DNA from: Rikenellaceae bacterium
GTDB lineage: Bacteria; Bacteroidota; Bacteroidia; Bacteroidales; Rikenellaceae
Length of the DNA: 20,557 bases
Assembly (NCBI GenBank): GCA_020859745.1
Contig: JAJBVQ010000224.1
Span: 1-20,557 of the forward strand
Reading direction: 5' to 3'
Shown here: in pieces, positions 7,707 through 14,950 of the stretch
Layout: every line of letters starts with the position of its first letter
Numbering within the stretch: position 1 is the first letter of the stretch
Program-made: the position numbers and the translations under genes
Notes under the pieces: generated by a model
What the model was told of the DNA's origin: nothing
The model's database searches: none
What the model saw: only the letters and a program-made list of their open reading frames with translations

Positions 7707-8705
7707 CTAAAATGTCGTTTCGGGCTGCCGGCTCAGGGTGGCGACCATCACCGCCTTGATGGTGTGCATGCGGTTTTCGGCTTCGTCGAAAACGAGGGAT
7801 GCCGGGGACTCGAACACTTCGTCGGCCACCTCCATCTCCCGCAGCCCGTACTGGCGGTGGATCTCTTCGCCCACCACGGTTTCGAGGTCGTGGAAGGCAG
7901 GCAGGCAGTGCAGGAATTTGCAGTCCGGATTACCTGTCATCTCCATCATGCGTTTGTTCACCTGATAGGGCCTGAGCAGCTTGATCCGCTCGTCCCATAC
8001 TTCGGCGGGCTCGCCCATCGATACCCAAACGTCGGTGTAGATGAAGTCGGCGCCCCTGACCGCTTCGGCCACGTTGTCGGTGACGGTGATCCGGGCATTC
8101 TCCTCCCTGCGGAGTTTTTCCACCAGGGCCGGGTCGGGATGGTAAGCCGCCGGAGCGGCGGCGGAGTATTCCATTCCCATCTTGGCGCACCCCACCATCA
8201 GCGACAGGGCGACGTTGTTGTCGGCGGTTCCGGCAAAGCAGACTTTGATCTGGTCGAGCGGCTTTTCGCAGTGCTCGGTGATGGTCAGCAAGTCGGCGAG
8301 GAACTGGGTCGGGTGGCATTCGTTGGTCAGCCCGTTCCAAACGGGAACGCCGGAGTATTCCGCCAAGGTCTCGACGATCTCCTGCCCGTAGCCGCGGTAT
8401 TCGATGCCGTCGTACATCCGCCCGAGCACGCGTGCGGTATCTTTGATGGACTCTTTTTTCCCCATCTGCGAGCCGCTGGAGCCGATATAGGTCACCCGCG
8501 CACCCTGGTCGAAGGCGCCGACTTCGAACGAGCAGCGCGTCCGGGTAGAGTCTTTGGCGAAGAGCAGCACGATGTTCTTGCCTTGCAGGTATTGCTGTTC
8601 GGTACCCTCGGCTTTTTCCCGCTTGAGCCGGGCGGCGAGCCGGATCAACCCTTCTATTTCGTTCCGTTTCAACGATCCGATGTCCAGAAAACTTCTTTTG
8701 TACAT
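7707..8705 (-). CDS. argF: Ornithine carbamoyltransferase
   Basis: 332 residues, the usual length. The enzyme makes citrulline from ornithine and carbamoyl phosphate (arginine synthesis), or runs the reverse in the deiminase pathway. Carbamoyl-phosphate motif STRTR is at 53-57 (in STRTRCSFE), HPTQ at 131-134, the ornithine-binding DVWVSMGE loop at 225-232, and HCLPAFHD at 266-273 with the catalytic Cys. These are the features of the E. coli/catabolic type (ArgF/ArcB). They differ from the N-succinylornithine transcarbamylase of Bacteroides, which lacks the SMG loop and reads HCLPVRR. The gene stands alone between two repeat-bearing gaps. Whether it is anabolic or catabolic cannot be decided here, hence the symbol is provisional. 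Confidence 0.9.
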   Translation of the reverse strand: MYKRSFLDIGSLKRNEIEGLIRLAARLKREKAEGTEQQYLQGKNIVLLFAKDSTRTRCSFEVGAFDQGARVTYIGSSGSQMGKKESIKDTARVLGRMYDGIEYRGYGQEIVETLAEYSGVPVWNGLTNECHPTQFLADLLTITEHCEKPLDQIKVCFAGTADNNVALSLMVGCAKMGMEYSAAAPAAYHPDPALVEKLRREENARITVTDNVAEAVRGADFIYTDVWVSMGEPAEVWDERIKLLRPYQVNKRMMEMTGNPDCKFLHCLPAFHDLETVVGEEIHRQYGLREMEVADEVFESPASLVFDEAENRMHTIKAVMVATLSRQPETTF

Positions 8706-8720
8706 AATATCCGTATATAT

Positions 8721-9086
8721 GATCTTTTATTTTGCACTGGGCCGTGTGTGACTGTTCTTTTTGTTCACAAAGAGATCCCGTTTCGGCGGCGAGCATCGCG
8801 AGCCGCGCAGTCCGAACCGACGCAGTAGCCGAGAGCCGCCAAGCCAGCTTGGATGGTCGAGGCCCCAGGAGGAAGCCGGAACGGCAACCCACCCCCGGCG
8901 TAGGCCTGCAATGGGGTAGTTACAGCCCTGACGGTGTGCCCGCGGCACCGCTGGCTCCGCCCTGACCGTTTGCCCAAATAAAGGACTTCGGCAGACTAAG
9001 GAGTAGCGCAGCTATCTGGAATTTTTATGGTTCTTTCTTTTCATAGAAAGAACAGTCACACACGGCTCAGTGCAAAATAAAAGATC
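8721..9086. repeat. Non-coding element bounded by a 40-bp inverted repeat
   Basis: Arms 8721-8760 and 9047-9086 are reverse complements at 39 of 40 positions, and the odd pair (8740 with 9067) would be a G-U wobble in RNA. They enclose about 286 bp. Inside are GCCAAGCCAGCTTGG (8838-8852), GGCGTAGGCCTGCAAT (8897-8912), GGGGTAGTTACAGCCC (8913-8928), CGGTGTGCCCGCGGCACCG (8932-8950) and AAGGAGTAGCGCAGCTA (8998-9014), boxes that recur elsewhere in this window. The right arm overlaps a smaller hairpin, GTTCTTTC/GAAAGAAC (9030-9037, 9046-9053). It fills the gap between the mltD stop and the argF start. No transposase or credible ORF is present, so it looks like a MITE-like or structured RNA element. 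Confidence 0.8.
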
Positions 9087-9088
9087 GG

Positions 9089-10429
9089 TTATTTGCGGTA
9101 GATGACCAGCGTTTGACCCGGCCGCAGCGATTTGGCATTCTTAATGTTGTTCCAGCTCATCAGTTGCTTGACCGTGACATTGTAGCGCGCCGCGATCCGC
9201 CCCAGAATATCCCCGCTCTTGATCTTGTACGTGATCTTCGTGCCCTTCGCCGAGGCCGAACCGCTGCGCGACGAGCTGGCTGTCAGCTGTTCCGGCGAGA
9301 GATTGCTGATGTTCAGGTATTTGGCCAGGTATAGGCTGTCTTTGCCATAGATCTCCGGGCTTTCGCGCACGAACGACGCGGCGTACTCCTGCGGCAGGGT
9401 CAGGGCGTAGGTTTGGTTCTTGGCCGGCACCACGTCCACCGTGTACTGCGGGTTCAGGCCGCGCAGCACTTCGATCGGGATATTGAGGGTCGTGGCCACC
9501 TGCTCCAGGTGCAGCATGCGGTTGACCTGCACGGTGTCGGTCGCCAGCGGATGCCACGGGATCGTCGGGTTCAGGTTGTGCGCCTTATAATAGGTATAGG
9601 CATACGTCGCCGCGATAAAAGCCGGAATGTACCCGCGCGTCTCGCGCGGCAGGTATTCGTAAATATCCCAGTAGGTCTTGGCGTCCGCCCCCCCGTGCGA
9701 CGAGCGGAACCGCTCCAGCGCCTTGTTCACGTTCCCGGCCCCGCAGTTGTACGACGCAATGACCAGCGTCCAGTCGCCGTAGATCTTGTACATGTCTTTG
9801 AGGTACTTGCAGGCCGCCTCGGTCGATTTGACCGGGTCGCACCGCTCGTCGACGAACGAGTTGATCTCCAGTCCGTAGTACTTCCCGGTGCGGAGCATGA
9901 ATTGCCACAGCCCCACCGCCGAAGCCCTGGATTCCGCGCGGGGGATCAACGCGGACTCGATCACCGGCAGCATCTTCAGCTCCATAGGCAGTTTGTAGCG
10001 GTACAACGCCTCTTCGAAAATCGGGAAGTAATACTGCGCCAATCCCAGCACACGCTCCATCACTCCCCCCTTGCGGGTGTAGATCTGGATGTATTTCTTC
10101 ACCACGTCGTTGTAGGGCAGCTGTACCTCCGTGGCCATCATCTTGAGCCGCTCGGCGTATACCTCGTCGGGGAGCGCCCCGGTCATGTCCACGCTGTTCA
10201 GATCCACGTCGATGAATTCGTTGACGAAGGTGTCGTAAGAGTCCACCACGTTCTGGCGGGTGTAGTTGGCCAGCAGGGAGTCGTAGGTGCTGGCCGAGGT
10301 GCCGCTCAGAGCCAGCATGCCGAACGAGCGGGTGTCGCCGGTCTGCGCGTGGCTCACGCCCGCCGTCCCGAGCATGAATGCCGCCCCCAGGGAGAGCAGG
10401 CGGACGGCGTTCAGTAGATGTTTCTGCAT
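9089..10429 (-). CDS. mltD: MltD-like membrane-associated lytic transglycosylase with LysM
   Basis: 446 residues. A signal peptide covers about 1-29 (LLSLGAAFMLGTAGVSHAQ). The transglycosylase (SLT, family 1D) domain spans about 150-270: catalytic Glu158 in PVIESALIPRAES, GLWQFM at 173-178, and ASYNCGAGNVNKAL at 225-238. A C-terminal LysM domain (about 400-446: YKIKSGDILGRIAARYNVT through LRPGQTLVIYRK) binds peptidoglycan. The enzyme cleaves the MurNAc-GlcNAc bond with 1,6-anhydro product in the periplasm. It follows the DUF5683 gene by 55 nt and ends the parA-parB-DUF5683 run. Only one LysM is seen where some MltD proteins have two or more. In Bacteroides this gene is commonly followed by a relA/spoT-like gene; here it is followed by the 0.38-kb repeat element. 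Confidence 0.9.
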   Translation of the reverse strand: MQKHLLNAVRLLSLGAAFMLGTAGVSHAQTGDTRSFGMLALSGTSASTYDSLLANYTRQNVVDSYDTFVNEFIDVDLNSVDMTGALPDEVYAERLKMMATEVQLPYNDVVKKYIQIYTRKGGVMERVLGLAQYYFPIFEEALYRYKLPMELKMLPVIESALIPRAESRASAVGLWQFMLRTGKYYGLEINSFVDERCDPVKSTEAACKYLKDMYKIYGDWTLVIASYNCGAGNVNKALERFRSSHGGADAKTYWDIYEYLPRETRGYIPAFIAATYAYTYYKAHNLNPTIPWHPLATDTVQVNRMLHLEQVATTLNIPIEVLRGLNPQYTVDVVPAKNQTYALTLPQEYAASFVRESPEIYGKDSLYLAKYLNISNLSPEQLTASSSRSGSASAKGTKITYKIKSGDILGRIAARYNVTVKQLMSWNNIKNAKSLRPGQTLVIYRK

Positions 10430-10484
10430 GGTATGTGTCGTTTTCGGTGTTTTATGTGTGTTGGATGCGTTTCGTTTGCGAAAG

Positions 10485-11942
10485 TTAAAACCGGAGTTTC
10501 ACGGCCAGCCCGTAGGAATTTCCTTGCGACGGACTGAGTGTCCGTCCGTTGAGCCGGGTGTCGATCAGGGTCGGTTCGACCCGTACGGAGAGGTTCTCGT
10601 CCACGTCCCAGTTCTTGAGCGAGGCGATCACATAGGTGTCGATCACGCTGAGCAGGTAGGCCGCCGCCATGCCGATGATGGCCAAATCCCTGTCCCGCCG
10701 GTAAGCGCTGCGCACCCGCGAGAGCAGTTCCGGCGAGTAGCGCCCGTTGAACTCGTCGACCGTCGAAGGGTTGCCGTCGGTCAGGGCGTTATACGCGGTT
10801 TTGTACCGCTGGTAGTTGCGGTTGTTGTAGTCCACGACGGTCGCCAGGGCGATGAATCCGCCGTAGTAAATCGGTATGCGCCAATAGGTTTTGGTGTAAA
10901 CAAATCCCATGCCGGGGAAGATGGCCGCCAGTGTTGTGGCTTTGCGCACCGGATCGACCGGCCCCCGGTAGTTGAACACGGCGTCGGCCACGGAGTAGAG
11001 GTAGGTAGCCCCGGCCATGGCGAACATCAGGGTCTGGCCGCTGCCGGCGTTGCGCATCCGGGTCCGCGCCCGTTTCTGGATGTCGGGCGGGAGCCTGAGG
11101 TCTACCGTCCGCTGGTATTCCGTTTTGTAAGTCCGGTATTTGTTGTGGAACAGGATGCCTCCCGTGAGGAACCCGCCCACGCCGCCGTACAGGATCGGCA
11201 GTTTCCACGGCTGCCGGTTGTATATTTGCCCGAAGCCGGGCGCCACCAGCGAAAGGATCGTGTGTTTGCCCGCCGATATGGTGTCCTGCGTGATGCGGAA
11301 TTTCGGCTTGAACAGTAGTGCCGAGTCCGCGGCGGTCAGCTGACGCCCGGCCGCGCCGATATGCTCGGCTTCCACTTCCGGATATTTCAGCCCGGCCATT
11401 TTGAACGGGGCGCGCCAGAGTACCGAGTCCGGATAATATTCCACGAGCAGGCTGTCGCTGAACTGCCGGGCGATGATCGAGTCGACCGCGGTGCGGTAGC
11501 CGAGACTGTCGAGTCCCGCCAGCGCCACCAGCGTGCTGTCGGGCCGCAGGGTAGTCCGTACGAACCGCGCCCGTTTGACAATGCTGTCCTGGATCGAGTC
11601 GAACGGGGTTCCTTTCTGGCCTGCCGAGATGCGTACGTGCTGCCCGACGGCCAGCCCGTCTATCTCCTTGACCCGCTCGTTGAGCTGTTTGCGCTGGTCG
11701 CGGGTCAGGTCTTGTTTCATTTTGCGCTTCTCTTCGCGCCGTCGGGCTTTGTCCTCTGCCTTTTCGAGGGCGCGGAGGGTCTGCACAGCCAATGCCGCGC
11801 TGTCCTTTTTGGCTTCGGCCGCGGGCACGGTTATAGTCCCGCCCGCAACCGCGGAATGCAGGCTGCAAAGCAACAGTATCCCGCACAGTATCAATGTGGG
11901 GAACAGTCGGGTCGGGCGGTATGTCGTGCGGCAGCGGCGCAT
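10485..11942 (-). CDS. DUF5683 membrane protein with an internal duplication
   Basis: 485 residues from an ATG that shares one base with the parB stop (TAATG). The open frame runs further upstream but only as a shadow of parB. A signal peptide lies at about 12-34 (LFPTLILCGILLLCSLHSAVA). A basic, charged stretch follows (about 60-95). From 226 on there are two related copies: 230-326 begins with SLVAPGFGQIYNRQPWKLPI, and 337-445 begins with TLAAIFPGMGFVYTKTYWRIPI. Both end in a MAxAYLLSVxD-like helix. The PGxGQIYN-W motif is the DUF5683 signature. Function is unknown; the constant place between parB and a lytic transglycosylase suggests a link to envelope or segregation. The charged N-terminal region does not resemble anything I can name. 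Confidence 0.85.
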   Translation of the reverse strand: MRRCRTTYRPTRLFPTLILCGILLLCSLHSAVAGGTITVPAAEAKKDSAALAVQTLRALEKAEDKARRREEKRKMKQDLTRDQRKQLNERVKEIDGLAVGQHVRISAGQKGTPFDSIQDSIVKRARFVRTTLRPDSTLVALAGLDSLGYRTAVDSIIARQFSDSLLVEYYPDSVLWRAPFKMAGLKYPEVEAEHIGAAGRQLTAADSALLFKPKFRITQDTISAGKHTILSLVAPGFGQIYNRQPWKLPILYGGVGGFLTGGILFHNKYRTYKTEYQRTVDLRLPPDIQKRARTRMRNAGSGQTLMFAMAGATYLYSVADAVFNYRGPVDPVRKATTLAAIFPGMGFVYTKTYWRIPIYYGGFIALATVVDYNNRNYQRYKTAYNALTDGNPSTVDEFNGRYSPELLSRVRSAYRRDRDLAIIGMAAAYLLSVIDTYVIASLKNWDVDENLSVRVEPTLIDTRLNGRTLSPSQGNSYGLAVKLRF

Positions 11943-12886
11943 TATTTTTTCCGGGACAGTTTTTCGAGGCGGCCGAGGATCTCCTTCACCTGCTCGTCGG
12001 ATTCGAAATCGATCATGATCCGCCCGCTGACGACGGTGGCGCCGTTCTTGCCCGCCGTGGCCTTGCGTTTGATGCTGATCCGGCTCCCCATCAGCGGTTC
12101 GAGCCGTTCCACCAGCTGCGAGTAGTATTCCGGGTATTCGGCGTTCTCCTTGCCCGCCTTGGCGTGTTTCGCGCCGGGGGTCATGGCCTGTTGCACCGCC
12201 AGCTCGGTCTGCCGAACGGAGAGGTGTCCCTTCACGATCTTGGCCAGCATGGCCAGTTGCTGCCGCTCGCCGGGCAGCCCCAACAGCGCCCGCGCATGGC
12301 CCATGGTGATCATGTCGTTGCCCAGCGCACTCTGCACCTGCGCCGGCAGTTTGAGCAGGCGGATATAATTGGTTATGGTGGAGCGTTTTTTTCCCACCCG
12401 TTCCGCGAGGATCTCCTGAGTAAGTGAGCATTCGTCGATCAGTCGCTGAAGCGACAGGGCCACTTCGATGGCCCCCAGATCCTCGCGCTGGATGTTCTCC
12501 ACTAAGGCCATCTCCAGTAAAGTCTGGTCGTTCGCTTCCCGCACATAGGCCGGTATGGTGTCGAGGCCGGCGATCTGCGAGGCGCGGAAGCGGCGCTCGC
12601 CGCTGATGATCATATATTCCGGCTCCCCCTCTTTCGCGTTTTCGATCCGCTTGACGGTGATCGGCTGGATCACCCCCAACCGCGAAATGGATTGCGCAAG
12701 CTCTTCGAGCGCCTCCTCGTCGAACAGGGTGCGCGGCTGCCCCGGATTGGGCGTGATGCGCCCCAGCTCGATGTCGGCGACGGTGTTGTCGCGGCGCGAT
12801 GCGGCGGTCTGTTTGGGGATATTCAGCTCCTCGATCTCGAAGATGGCGCCCAGCCCTTTGCCGAGTCCTGTGTTTTTCGGTTTCAT
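11942..12886 (-). CDS. parB: Chromosome-partitioning protein ParB (Spo0J type)
   Basis: 314 residues. ParB is a CTP-dependent clamp that loads at parS sites and works with ParA to segregate origins. The N-terminus (NTGLGKGLGAIF) is the usual ParA-contacting tail. The CTP-binding ParB/Srx domain carries GERRFRA at 96-102 and ENIQRED at 130-136. The helix-turn-helix is at about 154-180 (LTQEILAERVGKKRSTITNYIRLLKLP). The C-terminal dimerisation region follows a less conserved linker. It lies 16 nt after parA and its stop overlaps the next start by one base. No parS sequence (TGTTTCACGTGAAACA-like) was seen in the window. Confidence 0.95.
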   Translation of the reverse strand: MKPKNTGLGKGLGAIFEIEELNIPKQTAASRRDNTVADIELGRITPNPGQPRTLFDEEALEELAQSISRLGVIQPITVKRIENAKEGEPEYMIISGERRFRASQIAGLDTIPAYVREANDQTLLEMALVENIQREDLGAIEVALSLQRLIDECSLTQEILAERVGKKRSTITNYIRLLKLPAQVQSALGNDMITMGHARALLGLPGERQQLAMLAKIVKGHLSVRQTELAVQQAMTPGAKHAKAGKENAEYPEYYSQLVERLEPLMGSRISIKRKATAGKNGATVVSGRIMIDFESDEQVKEILGRLEKLSRKK

Positions 12887-12902
12887 ATAGTCGTTGGGTG
12901 TG

Positions 12903-13670
12903 CTATGCGTTGTTGTTGCGTTCGAGGAACTCCCGCGCGAGGTTCAGGTAGTTGACGCTCCCGCTGCTCGATGCGTCGTAGGTGATGACCGGTTTGCCGT
13001 AGCTCGGCGATTCGCTCAGGCGGGTGTTGCGCTGGATGATCGTCCGGAAGACGAGGTTCCCGAAGTGGTTTTTCACTTCGCCGACCACCTGGTTGGCAAG
13101 CCGGAGCCGCGAGTCGTACATGGTCAGCAGGAACCCTTCGATCTCCAGCCCCGGGTTCAGCCCCGCTTTGACCATCTTGATGGTGTTGAGCAGCTTGCCC
13201 AACCCTTCGAGGGCGAAGTATTCGCACTGCACGGGGATAATGACGCTGTCGGCGGCGATCAGGGCGTTGAGGGTCAGCATCCCCAGCGACGGCGAGCAGT
13301 CGATGACGATATAGTCGTAGCTCTCTTTAACGGAGTCGAGCAGGGTTTTCATGCGGAACTGTCCCCCTTCCATCTGCGCGAGTTCGGTCTCGGCGCCGAC
13401 GAGGTTGATGTTCGAGGGCAGCAGTTGCAGGTTGGGTATCTCCGGCGACTGGAGGATGGATTGGGCGAGGTCGGCCTCCCCGGTCAGTACGGTATAGGTG
13501 TTGAGTTCCCCCGGCTCGAAGCCCAGTCCGGAAGTGGAGTTGGCCTGCGGGTCGGCGTCCACGAGCAGCACGCGCTTTTCGAGCACGGCCAGCGAGGCGG
13601 CCAGGTTGATGGAGGTGGTGGTCTTTCCCACGCCCCCTTTCTGGTTGGCAAGAGCGACTATTTTTCCCAT
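12903..13670 (-). CDS. parA: Chromosome-partitioning ATPase ParA (Soj type)
   Basis: 255 residues from ATG at 13670. The frame stays open 57 codons further upstream, but a promoter-like element lies within that stretch and the family always begins at M-x-K-I-V/I, so the short form is right. The deviant Walker A motif KGGVGKTT is at 11-18, Walker A' DADPQ near 38-42, and the Walker B region YIVIDCSPSLG near 119-129. The lack of an N-terminal HTH marks the chromosomal type Ia-lacking Soj class. It is the first gene of the parA-parB-DUF5683-mltD operon and has a 55-nt leader below a TATTTTTG element. Confidence 0.95.
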   Translation of the reverse strand: MGKIVALANQKGGVGKTTTSINLAASLAVLEKRVLLVDADPQANSTSGLGFEPGELNTYTVLTGEADLAQSILQSPEIPNLQLLPSNINLVGAETELAQMEGGQFRMKTLLDSVKESYDYIVIDCSPSLGMLTLNALIAADSVIIPVQCEYFALEGLGKLLNTIKMVKAGLNPGLEIEGFLLTMYDSRLRLANQVVGEVKNHFGNLVFRTIIQRNTRLSESPSYGKPVITYDASSSGSVNYLNLAREFLERNNNA

Positions 13671-13725
13671 ATCGTTTCGCGGTGTTCTGTGTGCGGGTGC
13701 AACCGGCAGGGTCGCTCCCAAACCA

Positions 13726-13733
13726 CAAAAATA
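13726..13733 (-). promoter_or_regulatory. Candidate -7 promoter element for parA
   Basis: Minus-strand TATTTTTG, preceded by an A-run, 55 nt upstream of the parA ATG and downstream of the DUF5131 stop at 13804. It fits TAnnTTTG exactly; no clear -33 box is visible. Confidence 0.5.
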
Positions 13734-13803
13734 GCTTTTTTTTCGGAGATACGGGCTAAGGTTTTCGGTAAAGGGCGCTGTTCCCGGCCGGGAGGGCGGA
13801 AAA

Positions 13804-14523
13804 TCAGCGCAGGTCGATGCCCGCTTTGCGCGCTTGCGCATGCTGGAGCCGCCGCGGGATGCGGTAGATGCGGCCCTCTTTGAGCAGCACGGCTCCTGTC
13901 TGGCGGAAGGTGAACTTTACGCCTGCCGCGCGGCATTGCTCGCGTAAGGAGAGAACCCAGCCGAAGTCGCAGATCCGCGCATCCGGCCCCGACTCGCCGC
14001 CGGCGATCACCTCTTCGACCCGCCCGCCCTTCAGCCACGGCATGAGGTCGATAGGTCCCAGCAGCGGTTCGCAAACGATGATCTTATGCCGGACCGGGGC
14101 GTCCCGGTAGATGGGCAGCCGGTAGTCCGCGCGATCCTGGTTCTCGACCGTGCAGCAGATCGTGACGTTCGGGTAGCCTTCCGCTCCCCAGTCCGGCGGC
14201 GCGCACTCCGCCAGCCGGTCGATGCGCTTGGTGATGAACAGGAAATGCAGGTCGCTGCGCGTGCGCATCATCTCCCACGCCGCCGGCCGCCACGGGTCGG
14301 CCTCCGGCACGAAGAAGTCGGAGCTGAAGCAGGTGTAGACCATGCGGCCGGAAGGTATCTTGTAGTTGCCTTTCCGGTCGCGTTTGACGGGCATGTCGAA
14401 AGAGGCCGTTCGCGTAACGGCGGAAGCATCCCGGCCATGTTTGCCGTCGATGCGGTAAACGTAGCAATGCCGACAACCGGCGCTGATCTTGCGGCATCCG
14501 TGCCAAGGGTTCCAGAATGACAT
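13804..14523 (-). CDS. DUF5131 (phage Gp37/Gp68) family protein
   Basis: 239 residues. The N-terminus WNPWHGCRKISAGCRHCYV has three cysteines at 10, 17 and 20 spaced C-x6-C-x2-C, a metal or iron-sulfur-like cluster seen in this family, which resembles a short radical-SAM-like barrel. Other family blocks follow: MVYTCFSSDFFVPEADPWR near 61-79, FLFITKRIDRL near 94-104 and EPLLGPIDL near 152-160, then VIAGGESGPDARICDFGWV near 174-190. The family occurs in phages and in chromosomal cassettes, and its reaction is not known to me. It is monocistronic here or trails the small HTH gene by 84 nt, with its own TATTTTTG element. The product lacks a signal peptide. Confidence 0.8.
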   Translation of the reverse strand: MSFWNPWHGCRKISAGCRHCYVYRIDGKHGRDASAVTRTASFDMPVKRDRKGNYKIPSGRMVYTCFSSDFFVPEADPWRPAAWEMMRTRSDLHFLFITKRIDRLAECAPPDWGAEGYPNVTICCTVENQDRADYRLPIYRDAPVRHKIIVCEPLLGPIDLMPWLKGGRVEEVIAGGESGPDARICDFGWVLSLREQCRAAGVKFTFRQTGAVLLKEGRIYRIPRRLQHAQARKAGIDLR

Positions 14524-14563
14524 GCGTGTCCGGAGGCCGCCGCTGAATCGGAGGCTTCCGATG

Positions 14564-14571
14564 CAAAAATA
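14564..14571 (-). promoter_or_regulatory. Candidate -7 promoter element for the DUF5131 gene
   Basis: Minus-strand TATTTTTG, 40 nt upstream of the ATG at 14523. Just downstream, near the expected transcript start, is a 6-bp hairpin ATCGGA-AGCC-TCCGAT. Confidence 0.5.
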
Positions 14572-14607
14572 CGAATCCTGCCGGGGCGGGAAAAGGATCG
14601 GGCCGGT

Positions 14608-14841
14608 TTATTTTTCGTCCTTCCTCCCGGTACGTCCGGTATCGTGCCTATCATCGGGCGAAGGGACTTTCAGGTAAATCTCCCCGCCCCTGCGCAAGGC
14701 TTCGGCCCGGATATGCTCCGCCAATTCGCTGCGGGTAATCCCGTTGAGCGCCGAACGCACCGTCGGCAGGCTCACCCCGAAATCGCGCGCCAGTTTCTGG
14801 CGCTCGCCCAAGGGCATAATTATTTTTTTATCAGCGGCCAT
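14608..14841 (-). CDS. Small putative helix-turn-helix DNA-binding protein
   Basis: 77 residues. The central stretch ERQKLARDFGVSLPTVRSALNG (about 13-34) reads as a helix-turn-helix: a helix, the turn at DFGVS, and a recognition helix LPTVRSALNG. It is followed by a basic helix SELAEHIRAEALRRGG. The tail is polar and disordered. No signal or membrane segment. A good promoter (14901-14931) reads toward it, and the leader would be about 55 nt. It is divergent from the S24-type regulator and shares its control region, so it may be a Cro-like partner or simply a target gene. The call rests on pattern only. Confidence 0.65.
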   Translation of the reverse strand: MAADKKIIMPLGERQKLARDFGVSLPTVRSALNGITRSELAEHIRAEALRRGGEIYLKVPSPDDRHDTGRTGRKDEK

Positions 14842-14844
14842 GTA

Positions 14845-14874
14845 TTGTTTTTATTTTAAATATCTGTACCTTTA
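14845..14874 (+). promoter_or_regulatory. Candidate promoter for the S24 regulator
   Basis: TTG at 14845-14847 as -33 and TACCTTTA at 14867-14874 as -7 (one base off TAnnTTTG), about 19 bp apart. It would give a leader of roughly 70 nt before the ATG at 14951. It starts just beyond the small HTH gene's start codon. Confidence 0.35.
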
Positions 14875-14900
14875 TCCTGCTTTCAGAGTGAAAGATAATG

Positions 14901-14931
14901 CAAAGGTAAAGATAATAATCTTTTATTGCAA
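14901..14931 (-). promoter_or_regulatory. Candidate promoter with embedded palindromic operator for the small HTH gene
   Basis: On the minus strand, TTGC (14931-14928) and TACCTTTG (14908-14901) are separated by exactly 19 bp, matching the Bacteroidota -33/-7 arrangement. Between them lies the palindrome AAAGAT-AATA-ATCTTT (14908-14923). A regulator bound there would block the polymerase; the neighbouring S24 protein is the obvious candidate. Confidence 0.55.
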
Positions 14932-14950
14932 GATAAAAATCACATATTTT

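Noticed and set aside
7560..8828. 422-codon plus-strand frame across argF
   Set aside because: It begins inside repeat B and runs antisense to argF; composition is that of a shadow frame.
8721..9086. Insertion sequence
   Set aside because: Long inverted ends are present but there is no transposase frame and no target duplication I could identify.
9413..10417. 334-codon plus-strand frame opposite mltD
   Set aside because: Valine/arginine/histidine-rich translation without motifs; the minus strand has a signal peptide, catalytic Glu and LysM.
10490..10505. Possible parS half-site (GTTTCACG)
   Set aside because: Only one half is present; the mirrored CGTGAAAC half is missing.
13671..13841. 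57-codon N-terminal extension of parA
   Set aside because: A promoter-like TATTTTTG lies inside it, and Soj proteins begin at MGKIVALANQKGG.
12894..13883. 329-codon plus-strand frame opposite parA
   Set aside because: It is the mirror of a protein with perfect Walker motifs; no recognisable domain.
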